A DNA stretch of 64,000 nt from Nocardioides scoriae (lineage in GTDB: Bacteria; Actinomycetota; Actinomycetes; Propionibacteriales; Nocardioidaceae). Below, one piece after another: positions 7,595-15,801 of this stretch (position 1 is the first letter of the stretch; the number at the start of each line of letters is the position of its first letter). The stretch is taken from positions 1,922,001-1,986,000 of the forward strand of contig NZ_LT629757.1 in NCBI RefSeq assembly GCF_900104965.1, read 5' to 3'. The position numbers and the translations under genes were made by a program. The notes under the pieces were generated by a model. The model was not told the origin of the DNA. It did no database searches and saw only the letters and a list, made by a program, of their open reading frames with translations.

Positions 7595-8809
7595 TCAGGC
7601 GCAGAGCCCGGCGTCCTCGGCGGCCTGCTTGCGGGCGGCCTCGGCGGCGGCGCGCGCGGCCGCCTGGTCGGGGGTGGTCGTGGGGCTGGGCGAGGCGGAC
7701 GCCGAGCCGGACGGCGACGCGGACGGCGAGCCGGAGGCGCCGTCGGTCGGCAGCTCGCCGGGCTTGCGGCCCGGGACGAGCGCGTCGGCGCCGTAGCTGC
7801 CCAGCGCCTTGTCGAAGCGGATCTTGCGCCACAGGCCGGTGGCCTCGGGCGCCAGCTGGAGCCGGTTGGGGTCGGGCTGGTACTCCTCGTTGGGCACCGT
7901 CACGAAGGCGATGTTGTCCAGGCCGATGTCCTGCAGCGAGGTGCCGAGCGAGACGAGCTCGCGCAGCTTGGCGAAGCCGCGGTCGGTGGTCAGCGAGCTG
8001 GTGGCGGCGTCGAGGAAGCGGTAGAGGCGCAGCGGGTTGGCCAGGGTGCCGCGGCTGACGACCTTGGCCACCATGGCGGCGATGAAGGCCTGCTGGCGCT
8101 TCATCCGGCCGATGTCGCCGTTCTCCAGTCCGAGGCCGTGGCGCACGCGCACGTAGTCGAGCGCCTGGTTGCCGTTGACCTTGTAGGTGCCCGCCGGCAG
8201 GTAGATGTTGCCGATGGTGTCGTTGACCTCGTTGGGCACGCAGACCTTGACCCCGTCGACGGCGTTGACCATGTCCTTGAACCCGGCGAAGTTGATGACG
8301 ACGAAGTGGTCGATGCGCACCTTGGTGATCGCCTCGACGGTGCGCACGGTGCAGGCGGGGCCGCCGTCGGCGTACGCCTCGTTGAACTGGGTGAGACCCG
8401 CGGGGATCGTCTTGCCGTTCTTGCCGGGGCAGGCGGGGCGCTGGACCATCAGGTCGCGCGGCAGGCTGACGCCGTAGGCGCGCCTCCGGTCGGCCGAGAG
8501 GTGCAGCAGCATCGTGGTGTCGGACAGCCCGGGCGTCTCGCCGCCGATGTCGGTGCCGCTGCGGTCGTCGGAGCCCATGACCAGGACGTTGAGCGGCTCC
8601 TCGGGTCCCTCCACCTCGACCTGCGCCGGGCGGTTGTCGCCGAGGTCGGGCGCGATGGCGTTGATGTTGTTCTCGAGCTTGTTGTAGGTGAAGACGAGGA
8701 AGCCGACCACCACCAGCGCCAGCACCAGGAACCCGATGGCGACACGCGTGAGGATGCGACGCCGACGCGAACGACCCTTCTCGGGGCGTACGGTCTCGAC
8801 GTCGGACAC
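7595..8809 (-). CDS. LytR-CpsA-Psr (LCP) family cell-wall ligase
   Basis: LCP proteins transfer glycopolymers (teichoic acid, arabinogalactan, capsule) from lipid carriers to peptidoglycan outside the membrane. The protein has an arginine-rich cytoplasmic N-terminus, a TM helix at about 21–40 and the LCP domain. Signature residues are in LVMGSDDRSGT, SLPRDLMV and DYVRVRHGLG, the arginine/aspartate residues that bind pyrophosphate. The C-terminus is a Ser/Pro/Ala-rich tail then an alanine helix. Two GTG starts have good ribosome-binding sites: 8830 and 8809. I chose 8809 because GGAGGA sits 8 bp before it; 8830 adds seven residues. Confidence 0.92.
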   Translation of the reverse strand: MSDVETVRPEKGRSRRRRILTRVAIGFLVLALVVVGFLVFTYNKLENNINAIAPDLGDNRPAQVEVEGPEEPLNVLVMGSDDRSGTDIGGETPGLSDTTMLLHLSADRRRAYGVSLPRDLMVQRPACPGKNGKTIPAGLTQFNEAYADGGPACTVRTVEAITKVRIDHFVVINFAGFKDMVNAVDGVKVCVPNEVNDTIGNIYLPAGTYKVNGNQALDYVRVRHGLGLENGDIGRMKRQQAFIAAMVAKVVSRGTLANPLRLYRFLDAATSSLTTDRGFAKLRELVSLGTSLQDIGLDNIAFVTVPNEEYQPDPNRLQLAPEATGLWRKIRFDKALGSYGADALVPGRKPGELPTDGASGSPSASPSGSASASPSPTTTPDQAAARAAAEAARKQAAEDAGLCA

Positions 8810-8940
8810 GGGCGTTCCTCCACTGTTCACGGGCAGGCTCCTGCGGGCGGGCGCACCCGGGGCCGGGTCATTCTGGCACGCGCACCTGTGCCGCGCCTGA
8901 AGATCGCGCCAGGACGCCTCCGTGACAAGATGCCGCGGAC

Positions 8941-9013
8941 GCCCCAGTAGCTCAGTGGATAGAGCAGCCGCCTCCTAAGCGAAAGGTCGCCAGTTCGACT
9001 CTGGCCTGGGGCA
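8941..9013 (+). tRNA. tRNA-Arg (anticodon CCU)
   Basis: A 73-nt cloverleaf. The acceptor stem GCCCCAG/CTGGGGC is perfect, as are the D stem GCTC/GAGC and the T stem GCCAG/CTGGC with loop TTCGACT. The variable loop is AGGTC. The anticodon loop CTCCTAA places CCT at 8974–8976, reading AGG codons. No CCA is encoded; the discriminator is A. The anticodon stem GCCGC/GCGAA has only three pairs, with G·A and C·A at positions 27·43 and 28·42. Confidence 0.93.
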
Positions 9014-9084
9014 CGCGCGATCCCCTCCGGCGCTTCTCGCAGGCGTCCCGCCCGCGGCGTGAGGTGCGGCACGGTGGACCGGCG

Positions 9085-9114
9085 TTGCGTGGCACGACCC
9101 GGCCCGGCTACCTT
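9085..9114 (+). promoter_or_regulatory. candidate promoter of efeUOB
   Basis: TTGCGT (9085–9090), an 18 bp spacer and TACCTT (9109–9114) form a weak sigma-70-like promoter directly before the iron box. Transcription would start at about 9121, inside the box, so a bound repressor would block initiation. Confidence 0.4.
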
Positions 9115-9116
9115 GA

Positions 9117-9135
9117 TTAGGCAAGCCTTACCTGT
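9117..9135 (+). promoter_or_regulatory. DtxR/IdeR iron box upstream of efeU
   Basis: TTAGGCAAGCCTTACCTGT matches the DtxR/IdeR 19-mer at 14 positions, and 12 of 15 in the core AGGTTAGSCTAACCT. It lies 14 bp before the efeU start codon. IdeR with Fe(II) binds such boxes as two dimers and represses iron uptake. The ideR gene is in this window at 15034–15720, so efeUOB repression in iron-replete cells is a direct prediction. Confidence 0.8.
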
Positions 9136-9148
9136 CAGGAGCCGCGCT

Positions 9149-10021
9149 ATGACGTCCTTCCCCCTCGGCAACTACCTCATCGGCCTCCGCGAAGGCCTCG
9201 AGGCGAGTCTCGTCGTGGTCATCCTGGTCGCCTACCTCGTCAAGTCCGGCCGGTCCCACCTGCTGCCGCGGATCTGGGCCGGCGTCGGCGCCGCCGTCGC
9301 CCTGTCGTTCGGGTTCGGCGCGCTGCTCACCTTCGGTCCCCGCCGCCTCACCTTCGAGGCCCAGGAGGCGCTCGGCGGGATCCTGTCGATCGTCGCCGTC
9401 GGCTTCGTGACCTGGATGGTCTTCTGGATGGCGCGCCACTCGCGCGAGATGAGCGGCGAGCTCAGGGGCAAGATCGACCACGCCGCCTCGGCCGGCCGTG
9501 CCAGCCTCGCCGTCGTGGCCTTCTTCGCCGTCGGCCGCGAGGGCCTCGAGACGGCGCTGTTCCTCTGGTCCGCGACCCAGGCCACCGGCTCGGGCGGGTC
9601 CCAGCTGGTGCCGCTGCTCGGCGCCCTCGGCGGCATCCTCACCGCCGTCGCGATGGGCTTCGCCTTCTACAAGGGCGTGCTGAGGATCAACCTGTCGCGC
9701 TTCTTCACCTGGACCGGCGCGATCCTCATCGTCGTCGCGGCCGGCGTGCTGGCGTACGGCGTCCACGACCTGCAGGAGGCCGGGATCCTGCCTGGGCTCA
9801 ACACCTTGGCCTTCGACGTCAGCGACGCGATCCCGCCCGCCTCCCTGCTCGGCACGATCCTCAAGGGCACCCTCAACTTCTCCCCCGCCACGACCTGGCT
9901 CGAGGCGGTCGTCTGGGTGGCGTACGTCGTCCCGACGATGGCCTTCTTCCTGCACCGCGTGCGCACCCCCGCCGCGCCCCGCCGCACCGCCCCGCGCGCG
10001 GCCAGCCCCGCCGGCGTCTGA
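9149..10021 (+). CDS. efeU: ferrous/ferric iron permease EfeU (FTR1/OFeT family)
   Basis: The membrane permease of the EfeUOB iron importer. The 290-residue protein has about seven TM helices and both REGLE iron-ligand motifs: LREGLEAS near the N-terminus and GREGLETALFLW about residue 130. ATG 9149 follows an AGGA ribosome-binding site; longer in-frame starts would be inside the iron box. Followed by efeO and efeB. Expected to be repressed by IdeR through the box at 9117–9135. Confidence 0.95.
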   Translation: MTSFPLGNYLIGLREGLEASLVVVILVAYLVKSGRSHLLPRIWAGVGAAVALSFGFGALLTFGPRRLTFEAQEALGGILSIVAVGFVTWMVFWMARHSREMSGELRGKIDHAASAGRASLAVVAFFAVGREGLETALFLWSATQATGSGGSQLVPLLGALGGILTAVAMGFAFYKGVLRINLSRFFTWTGAILIVVAAGVLAYGVHDLQEAGILPGLNTLAFDVSDAIPPASLLGTILKGTLNFSPATTWLEAVVWVAYVVPTMAFFLHRVRTPAAPRRTAPRAASPAGV

Positions 10022-10066
10022 CGCCGTCCCCTCCCCTTCCCCGCCCAGACAAAGGATCCCCACCCC

Positions 10067-11233
10067 GTGAAGCACGTCCTCGTGGCCGCCTGCGCCGGAG
10101 CCCTCCTGCTCGGCACGTCCGCCTGCTCGCTCACCGAGTCCAACGACCAGGCCGCGGCGGCCGGCGACGGCACCATCACGGTCGACTCCTCGGCCGACGC
10201 GTGCGACCTGACCAGCACGAAGGCGCCCTCGGGCAACCTGGTCTTCAACGTCAAGAACACCGGCGACGAGGTCACGGAGTTCTACTTCTACGCCGAGGAC
10301 GGCCTGCGCATCGTCGGCGAGATCGAGAACGTCGGCCCCGGGCTGTCGCGCGACCTCGTCGTCCGCGCCGCCCCCGGCACCTACGTCGCCTCCTGCCGCC
10401 CCGGCATGAGCGGCAAGGGCCTGCGCTCGGAGTTCACCGTCACCGACTCCGGCGCGGACACCAAGATCACCGGCGTCGACCAGGCCGACATCGACCAGGC
10501 GACCACCCAGTACGCCGCCTACGTCAAGGACCAGGCCTCGCAGCTGGTCGACCAGACCACCGCCTTCGTCACGGCGTACGCCGCGGGCGACGACGCCAAG
10601 GCCCGCGCGCTCTACCCCGTGGCCCGCACCTACTGGGAGCGGATCGAGACCGTGGCCGAGTCCTTCGGCGACCTCGACCCGAAGATGGACCTGCGCGAGG
10701 CCGACCTGGCGCCGGGCCAGAAGTGGACCGGCTGGCACCGGATCGAGAAGGACCTGTGGCCGCCGGCCAGCGGCTACACCCCGCTGAGCAAGGCCGAGCG
10801 GACGACGTACGGCCAGGACCTGCTGGCCAACACCAAGGTCCTCGACGAGCGCGTGCAGGACCTCGACTACACCGTCGACCAGATCGGCAACGGCTCCAAG
10901 GGCCTGCTCGACGAGGTCGCCAGCGGCAAGATCACCGGCGAGGAGGACATCTGGTCGCACACCGACCTCTTTGACTTCCAGGCCAACGTCGACGGCGCGC
11001 GGGTGGCCTACGAGGGCCTCCAGCCGCTGCTCGACGTGAAGGACCCCGCGCTGTCGCAGAAGATCAAGACCGCCTTCGACGCGCTCCAGGCCGAGCTCGA
11101 CACCTTCCGCCAGGGCAAGGACGGCTTCGTGTCCTACGACACCGTGACCGACCCGGAGCGCAAGAAGCTCTCCGACCTGGTCAACGCGCTGGCCGAGCCG
11201 CTCTCGAAGCTCACCGGGGCCATCACCCTGTGA
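10067..11233 (+). CDS. efeO: iron uptake lipoprotein EfeO (cupredoxin + M75 imelysin)
   Basis: Extracytoplasmic iron-binding component that delivers iron to EfeU. The 388-residue product from GTG 10067 begins with a lipoprotein signal whose lipobox ends LGTSAC|S. An N-terminal cupredoxin-like domain (about 35–130, with YVASCRPGM) precedes an M75/imelysin domain containing the HxxE motif GWHRIEKDLW. The order matches full-length EfeO. It overlaps efeB by GTGA, so translation is coupled. Confidence 0.95.
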   Translation: MKHVLVAACAGALLLGTSACSLTESNDQAAAAGDGTITVDSSADACDLTSTKAPSGNLVFNVKNTGDEVTEFYFYAEDGLRIVGEIENVGPGLSRDLVVRAAPGTYVASCRPGMSGKGLRSEFTVTDSGADTKITGVDQADIDQATTQYAAYVKDQASQLVDQTTAFVTAYAAGDDAKARALYPVARTYWERIETVAESFGDLDPKMDLREADLAPGQKWTGWHRIEKDLWPPASGYTPLSKAERTTYGQDLLANTKVLDERVQDLDYTVDQIGNGSKGLLDEVASGKITGEEDIWSHTDLFDFQANVDGARVAYEGLQPLLDVKDPALSQKIKTAFDALQAELDTFRQGKDGFVSYDTVTDPERKKLSDLVNALAEPLSKLTGAITL

Positions 11234-12510
11234 GCGAGACCCCGACCTCCGCCACCTCGGCCGTCAGCCGGCGCCGCCTCCTCGGCGTCGCCGGCGCCGG
11301 CGCGCTCGCCGTCGGCGCGGCAGGCGTGGGCGGCTACGCCTACGGCCACACCGAGGACGACCCGGGCCGCGAGGGCCAGGCGACGTACCCCTTCGCGGGG
11401 CGGCACCAGGCCGGCATCGTCACGCCCGCGCAGGACCGGCTCCACTTCGCCTCCTTCGACGTCACCACCGAGTCGCGCGACGACCTGGTGCTGCTGCTGC
11501 GCGCCTGGACCGCGGCCGCGCGGGCGATGACGTCGGGGCTGCCCGTCGGCGAGGGCGTCGCGACGTCGTACGACGCGCCGCCGGACGACACCGGCGAGGC
11601 CCTCGACCTCGACGCCTCGGGCCTGACCCTCACCTTCGGCTTCGGCCCCTCGCTCTTCGAGCGCAACGGCAAGCCGCGCTTCGGGCTGGGCGGCAAGCAG
11701 CCGAAGGCGCTGCGCGAGCTGCCCCACTTCCCCGCCGACCAGCTCGACCCGGCCCGCAGCAACGGCGACCTGTGCGTGCAGGCCTGCGCCCACGACCCGC
11801 AGGTGGCCGTGCACGCGATCCGCAACCTGTCGCGCATCGGGTTCGGCACGGTCGCGCTGCGCTGGGCCCAGCTCGGCTTCGGCCGCACCTCCTCCACCTC
11901 GACCAGCCAGGTCACGCCGCGCAACCTGTTCGGCTTCAAGGACGGCACCGCCAACCTCAAGTCCGAGGACCGCGCGGGCATCGCCGACTTCGTGTGGGTC
12001 GGCGAGGGCGACGACGCCGGGGCCGACTGGCTGGCGGGCGGCAGCTACCTGGTCGCGCGCCGCATCAACATGCAGATCGAGACCTGGGACCGCACCAGCC
12101 TGCGCGAGCAGGAGACGCTGGTCGGTCGCGACCGGGAGCAGGGCGCCCCGCTCTCGGGCGGCACGGAGTTCAGCGAGCCCGACTTCGAGCTCCAGGGCCG
12201 CGAGGGCCCGCTGGTGGCGATGGACTCCCACGTCCGCCTCGCCCACCCCACGCAGAACGGCGGCGTGAAGATGCTGCGTCGCGGCTACAACTTCACCGAC
12301 GGCAGCAACGCGCTCGGCCGGCTCGACGCGGGCCTGTTCTTCGTGGCCTTCGTGCGCGACCCCGACCAGCACTACATCCCGATGCAGACCAGGCTCTCGG
12401 GCCAGGACGGCCTCATGGAGTACCTCCAGCACACCGGCTCGGGCCTGTTCGCCGTACCACCCGGCGTACGCACCAAGACCGGGTTCATCGGGGACACCCT
12501 GTTCGTCTGA
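11230..12510 (+). CDS. efeB: Tat-exported DyP-type heme peroxidase EfeB
   Basis: Dye-decolorizing-type peroxidase of the EfeUOB system, thought to oxidise Fe(II) or take iron from heme outside the membrane. The N-terminus has a twin-arginine signal (SRRRLLGVAGAG) and a hydrophobic stretch. The DyP signature GFKDGTAN lies near residue 236, and a conserved histidine region SHVRLAHP near 333. The 426-residue length is normal. The GTG start at 11230 overlaps the efeO stop. A strong hairpin follows the gene. Confidence 0.95.
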   Translation: MSETPTSATSAVSRRRLLGVAGAGALAVGAAGVGGYAYGHTEDDPGREGQATYPFAGRHQAGIVTPAQDRLHFASFDVTTESRDDLVLLLRAWTAAARAMTSGLPVGEGVATSYDAPPDDTGEALDLDASGLTLTFGFGPSLFERNGKPRFGLGGKQPKALRELPHFPADQLDPARSNGDLCVQACAHDPQVAVHAIRNLSRIGFGTVALRWAQLGFGRTSSTSTSQVTPRNLFGFKDGTANLKSEDRAGIADFVWVGEGDDAGADWLAGGSYLVARRINMQIETWDRTSLREQETLVGRDREQGAPLSGGTEFSEPDFELQGREGPLVAMDSHVRLAHPTQNGGVKMLRRGYNFTDGSNALGRLDAGLFFVAFVRDPDQHYIPMQTRLSGQDGLMEYLQHTGSGLFAVPPGVRTKTGFIGDTLFV

Positions 12511-12525
12511 GGCGTCCGGGACGGA

Positions 12526-12584
12526 TAGTCCGAGACGTTCGGCAGGTGGTTCGTCCCTTTCGGCATGCCGAACGTCTCGGACTA
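12526..12584. terminator. 19 bp perfect inverted repeat between convergent genes
   Basis: TAGTCCGAGACGTTCGGCA (12526–12544) and its exact reverse complement (12566–12584) flank a 21-base loop. The hairpin sits between the ends of efeB (stop 12510) and the convergent reductase gene (stop 12602), so it can serve as a two-way terminator. No T-run is present. Confidence 0.7.
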
Positions 12585-12601
12585 CCCGACCACCGGCGCC
12601 C

Positions 12602-13780
12602 TCAGACCACCTCGAACCTCATCCCCGCCGCCTCGAGGCGGGGCAGCAGGTGCGCGGCCATCGCCTCGGCCGTGGTGACCTGGCCGGAGGTCTCCGGGTT
12701 GTCGTCGAGCAGCAGGCACAGCGCCGACTCGGCGAGCATCTTGGCCGTCTCGGTGTAGCCCGGGTCGCCGCCCGAGACCCGGGTGCGGACGGTGCGCCCG
12801 GCGCTCTCGCCGACGAAGTCGACGGTGAACCACGACGTCGCGCGGCGCGACTCCGAGGGACCCTGGCCCTGCGGCACCCGCTTCTCCAGCACCGAGCGCA
12901 GCGGCGGCACCTGCACCGCGGCGACGAGCGCGCCCAGGCCGACCACCGCACCGGCGGTGTAGCGCAGCGTCTTCAGGCCGGCATAGTGGCTGTAGCGGAA
13001 GTCCGGGCCGTACGCCGCCAGCGCGGCCCCCGACCGGGCCACGACGAACGGGTCGATGGTCGGCAGGGGCAGCAGCCACAGGCCGAGCACGGAGTCGCGG
13101 TGCGGCTTGCCCGCGACGGCCCGCGAGCTGCGTCCCTCGGGCCGGCCCTGCTTGGCCCGGCGCGCCTTGCCGGCCTCGCGCATCTGCTTGGCCCGGCTCA
13201 TCGCGCCCAGCGCGGAGTGGAAGGTGCCGCCGGAGAAGGTGCCGACCGAGCGGACCACGCCGCGCAGCCGGATCGGCTCGGTCTCGCCGAGCTGCTGCAC
13301 CGTGAACCACGCGCCGAGGTCGTGCGGGATCGAGTCGAAGCCGCAGGCGTGGACCAGGCGGGCTCCGGAGGCGACGGCGGCGTCGTGGTGGTCGAGGTAC
13401 ATCTGGTCGACGAACTCCGGCTCGCCGGTCAGGTCGACGTAGTCGGTGCCCTCGGCCGCGCACGCCGCCACCAGCGGGGCGCCGTGGGCCAGGTAGGGAC
13501 CGACGGTCGTGATGACGAGCCGGGTCGAGCGGGCGAGCGCGCGCAGCGAGCCCTCGTCGCCGCTGTCGGCCTGGAGCAGCGGCAGCTCGGCCAGCGCTGG
13601 GTCGATCGCGGCCAGCCGGTCGCGCACGGCCTCGAGCTTGGCGCGGTTGCGCCCGGCCAGCGCCCAGCGCAGGTCCGCCGGGGCGTGCTCGGCCAGGTAG
13701 GCGGCGGTCAGCTCGCCCGTGAAGCCGGTGGCGCCGAGCAGCACCAGGTCGTGGTCGCGGGTGGGGCGAGCGTCGGGCAC
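12602..13780 (-). CDS. saccharopine dehydrogenase-like NAD(P)-binding protein / trans-acting enoyl reductase family
   Basis: A 392-residue protein starting at GTG 13780 behind AGGAGG. The N-terminal Rossmann domain has LLGATGFTGELTAAYL, then TVGPYLAHGAPLVAAC and YVDLTGEPEFVDQM, typical of the actinobacterial saccharopine-dehydrogenase-like family that includes the mycobacterial trans-acting enoyl reductase for phthiocerol lipids. True lysine catabolism is unlikely given the family. No partner polyketide genes are in the window, so the substrate is unknown. Confidence 0.82.
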   Translation of the reverse strand: MPDARPTRDHDLVLLGATGFTGELTAAYLAEHAPADLRWALAGRNRAKLEAVRDRLAAIDPALAELPLLQADSGDEGSLRALARSTRLVITTVGPYLAHGAPLVAACAAEGTDYVDLTGEPEFVDQMYLDHHDAAVASGARLVHACGFDSIPHDLGAWFTVQQLGETEPIRLRGVVRSVGTFSGGTFHSALGAMSRAKQMREAGKARRAKQGRPEGRSSRAVAGKPHRDSVLGLWLLPLPTIDPFVVARSGAALAAYGPDFRYSHYAGLKTLRYTAGAVVGLGALVAAVQVPPLRSVLEKRVPQGQGPSESRRATSWFTVDFVGESAGRTVRTRVSGGDPGYTETAKMLAESALCLLLDDNPETSGQVTTAEAMAAHLLPRLEAAGMRFEVV

Positions 13781-13868
13781 GGGGCCTCCTGGGTCGGCTG
13801 GCGGGGCGGCTCATCCTGCCCCATGGCGGGCCCATGACGGGCGCCGGCCCGCGACGTACCCTCGGGGC

Positions 13869-14141
13869 ATGTGCCGCAACATCCGCACCCTGCACAACTT
13901 CGAGCCGCCGGCCACCCGTGACGAGGTGAGGGCCGCCGCCGTGCAGTACGTCCGCAAGATCAGCGGCTCGGCGCGGCCCTCGCAGGCCAACGCCGACGCC
14001 TTCGAGCAGGCCGTGGCCGAGGTCGAGGCCGCCACCCACCGGCTGCTCGACGGGTTGACCACGACCGCACCGCCCAAGGACCGCGACGTGGAGGCCGCCA
14101 AGGCCCGCCGCCGTGCCGAGGTGCGCTACGCCCGTGGCTGA
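13869..14141 (+). CDS. DUF2277 family protein
   Basis: A 90-residue protein beginning MCRNIRTLHNFEPPAT, which is the hallmark of DUF2277, followed by VQYVRKISGS and a basic C-terminus. The family is common in actinobacteria and has no known function; the conserved Cys2 suggests metal or redox chemistry, which is only inference. The start at ATG 13869 is fixed by the family motif. The sirtuin GTG (14134) begins inside its last codons, suggesting a two-gene operon. Confidence 0.88.
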   Translation: MCRNIRTLHNFEPPATRDEVRAAAVQYVRKISGSARPSQANADAFEQAVAEVEAATHRLLDGLTTTAPPKDRDVEAAKARRRAEVRYARG

Positions 14142-15021
14142 GCCGGCCGCCCCCTCGGTGGCGGTGGTCCCGCCCGGCACGGCGACCGGCGCGGCGACGG
14201 GCCCCACCCCGGAGCTGCTCGACCTGCTCGGTGCCCGGACGGCGGTGCTGACCGGCGCCGGGCTCTCGACCGACTCCGGCATCCCCGACTACCGCGGCCC
14301 CGGGGCGCCGGTGCGGCGCCCGATGACCTACCAGGAGTTCGTCGCCGACGACGCCGGGCGGCAGCGCTACTGGGCCCGCGCCCACGTGGGCTGGTCGCGG
14401 ATGCGCGAGGCCGAGCCCAACGCGGGCCACCGGGCGCTGGCCCGGCTCGAGCGTCTCGGCCAGGTGTCGTTCCTCATCACCCAGAACGTCGACGGCCTGC
14501 ACGAGCGCGCCGGCCACCAGGCCCTGGTCGCCCTGCACGGGCGCATCAGCGAGGTCGTCTGCCTCGACTGCCGGCTCACGGTCCCCCGCCAGCAGGTGCA
14601 GCGCCGACTGGCCGAGCTCAACCCCGGCTGGCTCGAGACGTACGCCGCGGCGCCGGTCCGCCCCGACGGCGACGTCGACCTCGAGGACACCGGTCGGTTC
14701 GTCGTACCCCCCTGCGAGGCGTGCGGCGGCCGCCTCAAGCCCGACGTCGTGTTCTTCGGCGAGAACGTGCCCAAGGACCGGGTGGCCCGCTGCTACGACG
14801 CGGTCGACGCCGCCGACGCGCTGCTGGTCGCCGGGTCGTCGCTGACGGTGATGTCCGGCCTGCGCTTCGTGCGGCACGCGGCGAAGACCGGCACGCCGGT
14901 GGTGCTGGTCAACCGCGGCGCGACCCGCGGCGACGACCTGGTGACCGCGAAGCTCGACACCGGCTGCGGCCCGTGGCTGAGCGCCCTGGCCGACGCGGTC
15001 GAGGGTCGCCGCGCCGGGTGA
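14134..15021 (+). CDS. Sir2-family NAD-dependent protein deacylase
   Basis: Removes acyl groups from lysine using NAD+. The 295-residue product has the sirtuin motifs in order: GAGLSTDSGIPDYRG, TQNVDGLHERAG and LHGRISEVVC. Zinc ligands are in CLDC and CEAC, then DVVFFGENVP and AGSSLTVMSG. The GTG at 14134 is preferred over an upstream in-frame start at 14113 because it gives an 8 bp overlap with DUF2277 and avoids an unconserved extension. It converges on ideR with 12 bp between the stops. Confidence 0.93.
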   Translation: MAEPAAPSVAVVPPGTATGAATGPTPELLDLLGARTAVLTGAGLSTDSGIPDYRGPGAPVRRPMTYQEFVADDAGRQRYWARAHVGWSRMREAEPNAGHRALARLERLGQVSFLITQNVDGLHERAGHQALVALHGRISEVVCLDCRLTVPRQQVQRRLAELNPGWLETYAAAPVRPDGDVDLEDTGRFVVPPCEACGGRLKPDVVFFGENVPKDRVARCYDAVDAADALLVAGSSLTVMSGLRFVRHAAKTGTPVVLVNRGATRGDDLVTAKLDTGCGPWLSALADAVEGRRAG

Positions 15022-15033
15022 GCGGGACGCGGG

Positions 15034-15720
15034 TCAGGCGGGGGTGACGAAGATGTGCTCGGCGGCCTCGGGCACGATCTCGGCCGTCTCGCCCGAGCTG
15101 CCCAGCAGCACGCCCTCGGCGGTGGCCACGGCGGCCACCACGGCCCCCGGGATGGCGCCCGCACGCCGCAGCGCCCCCATGAGGGCCTCGTCCTTCTGCA
15201 TCTCCTCGCTGATGCGCCGCACCTGGACGCGGCGCGACTCGGGGCCGACCACGCTGGTGAGCGGCTCCACCCCGTCGCGGAAGTGCTCGCCCTCGTCGGC
15301 CTGCCCCAGCTCGGTCAGGCCGGGGATCGGGTTGCCGTAGGGCGACTCGGTGGGGTGGTCGAGCAGCTCGAGCAGCCGCCGCTCGACGGTCTCGCTCATC
15401 ACGTGCTCCCAGCGGCACGCCTCCTCGTGCACCAGCTCCCAGTCGAGGCCGATGACGTCGGTGAGCAGCCGCTCGGCGAGACGGTGCTTGCGCATCACGC
15501 GGGTGGCGAGGTGGTGGCCCTCGTCGGTGAGCTGGAGGTGGCGGTCACCCTCGACGGTCAGCAGGCCGTCGCGCTGCATCCGCGCGACCGTCTGGCTCAC
15601 GGTGGGGCCGCTCTGGTGCAGCCGCTCGGCGATGCGGGCGCGCAGCGGCACGATGCCCTCCTCCACGAGCTCGTAGATGGTGCGGAGGTACATCTCCGTG
15701 GTGTCGATGAGATCGCTCAC
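15034..15720 (-). CDS. ideR: iron-dependent transcriptional regulator IdeR (DtxR family)
   Basis: A 228-residue metal-dependent repressor. The N-terminal winged helix reads SDLIDTTEMYLRTIYELVEE and contains a SGPTVSQTVARM recognition helix. The dimerisation domain holds ACRWEHVMSE at 101–110, placing Cys102, Glu105 and His106 exactly at the known IdeR metal ligands, with Met10 also present. A C-terminal SH3-like domain follows. This is the Fe(II)-type regulator rather than the shorter MntR type. The GTG start at 15720 fits the family N-terminus. Its likely local target is the efeU iron box at 9117. Confidence 0.95.
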   Translation of the reverse strand: MSDLIDTTEMYLRTIYELVEEGIVPLRARIAERLHQSGPTVSQTVARMQRDGLLTVEGDRHLQLTDEGHHLATRVMRKHRLAERLLTDVIGLDWELVHEEACRWEHVMSETVERRLLELLDHPTESPYGNPIPGLTELGQADEGEHFRDGVEPLTSVVGPESRRVQVRRISEEMQKDEALMGALRRAGAIPGAVVAAVATAEGVLLGSSGETAEIVPEAAEHIFVTPA

Positions 15721-15801
15721 CGGGTCATTCTCGCATCGCCCGCCAGGGGCCCGATCCACCGGTTGGCCCACATCGTGGACTTGGGACGATAAGGTCATTC
15801 C

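Noticed and set aside
9128-10960. A 610-codon minus-strand frame opposite efeU and efeO
   Set aside because: It is a shadow of two genes with clear motifs; its own sequence is low-complexity Gly/Ala/Val/Arg.
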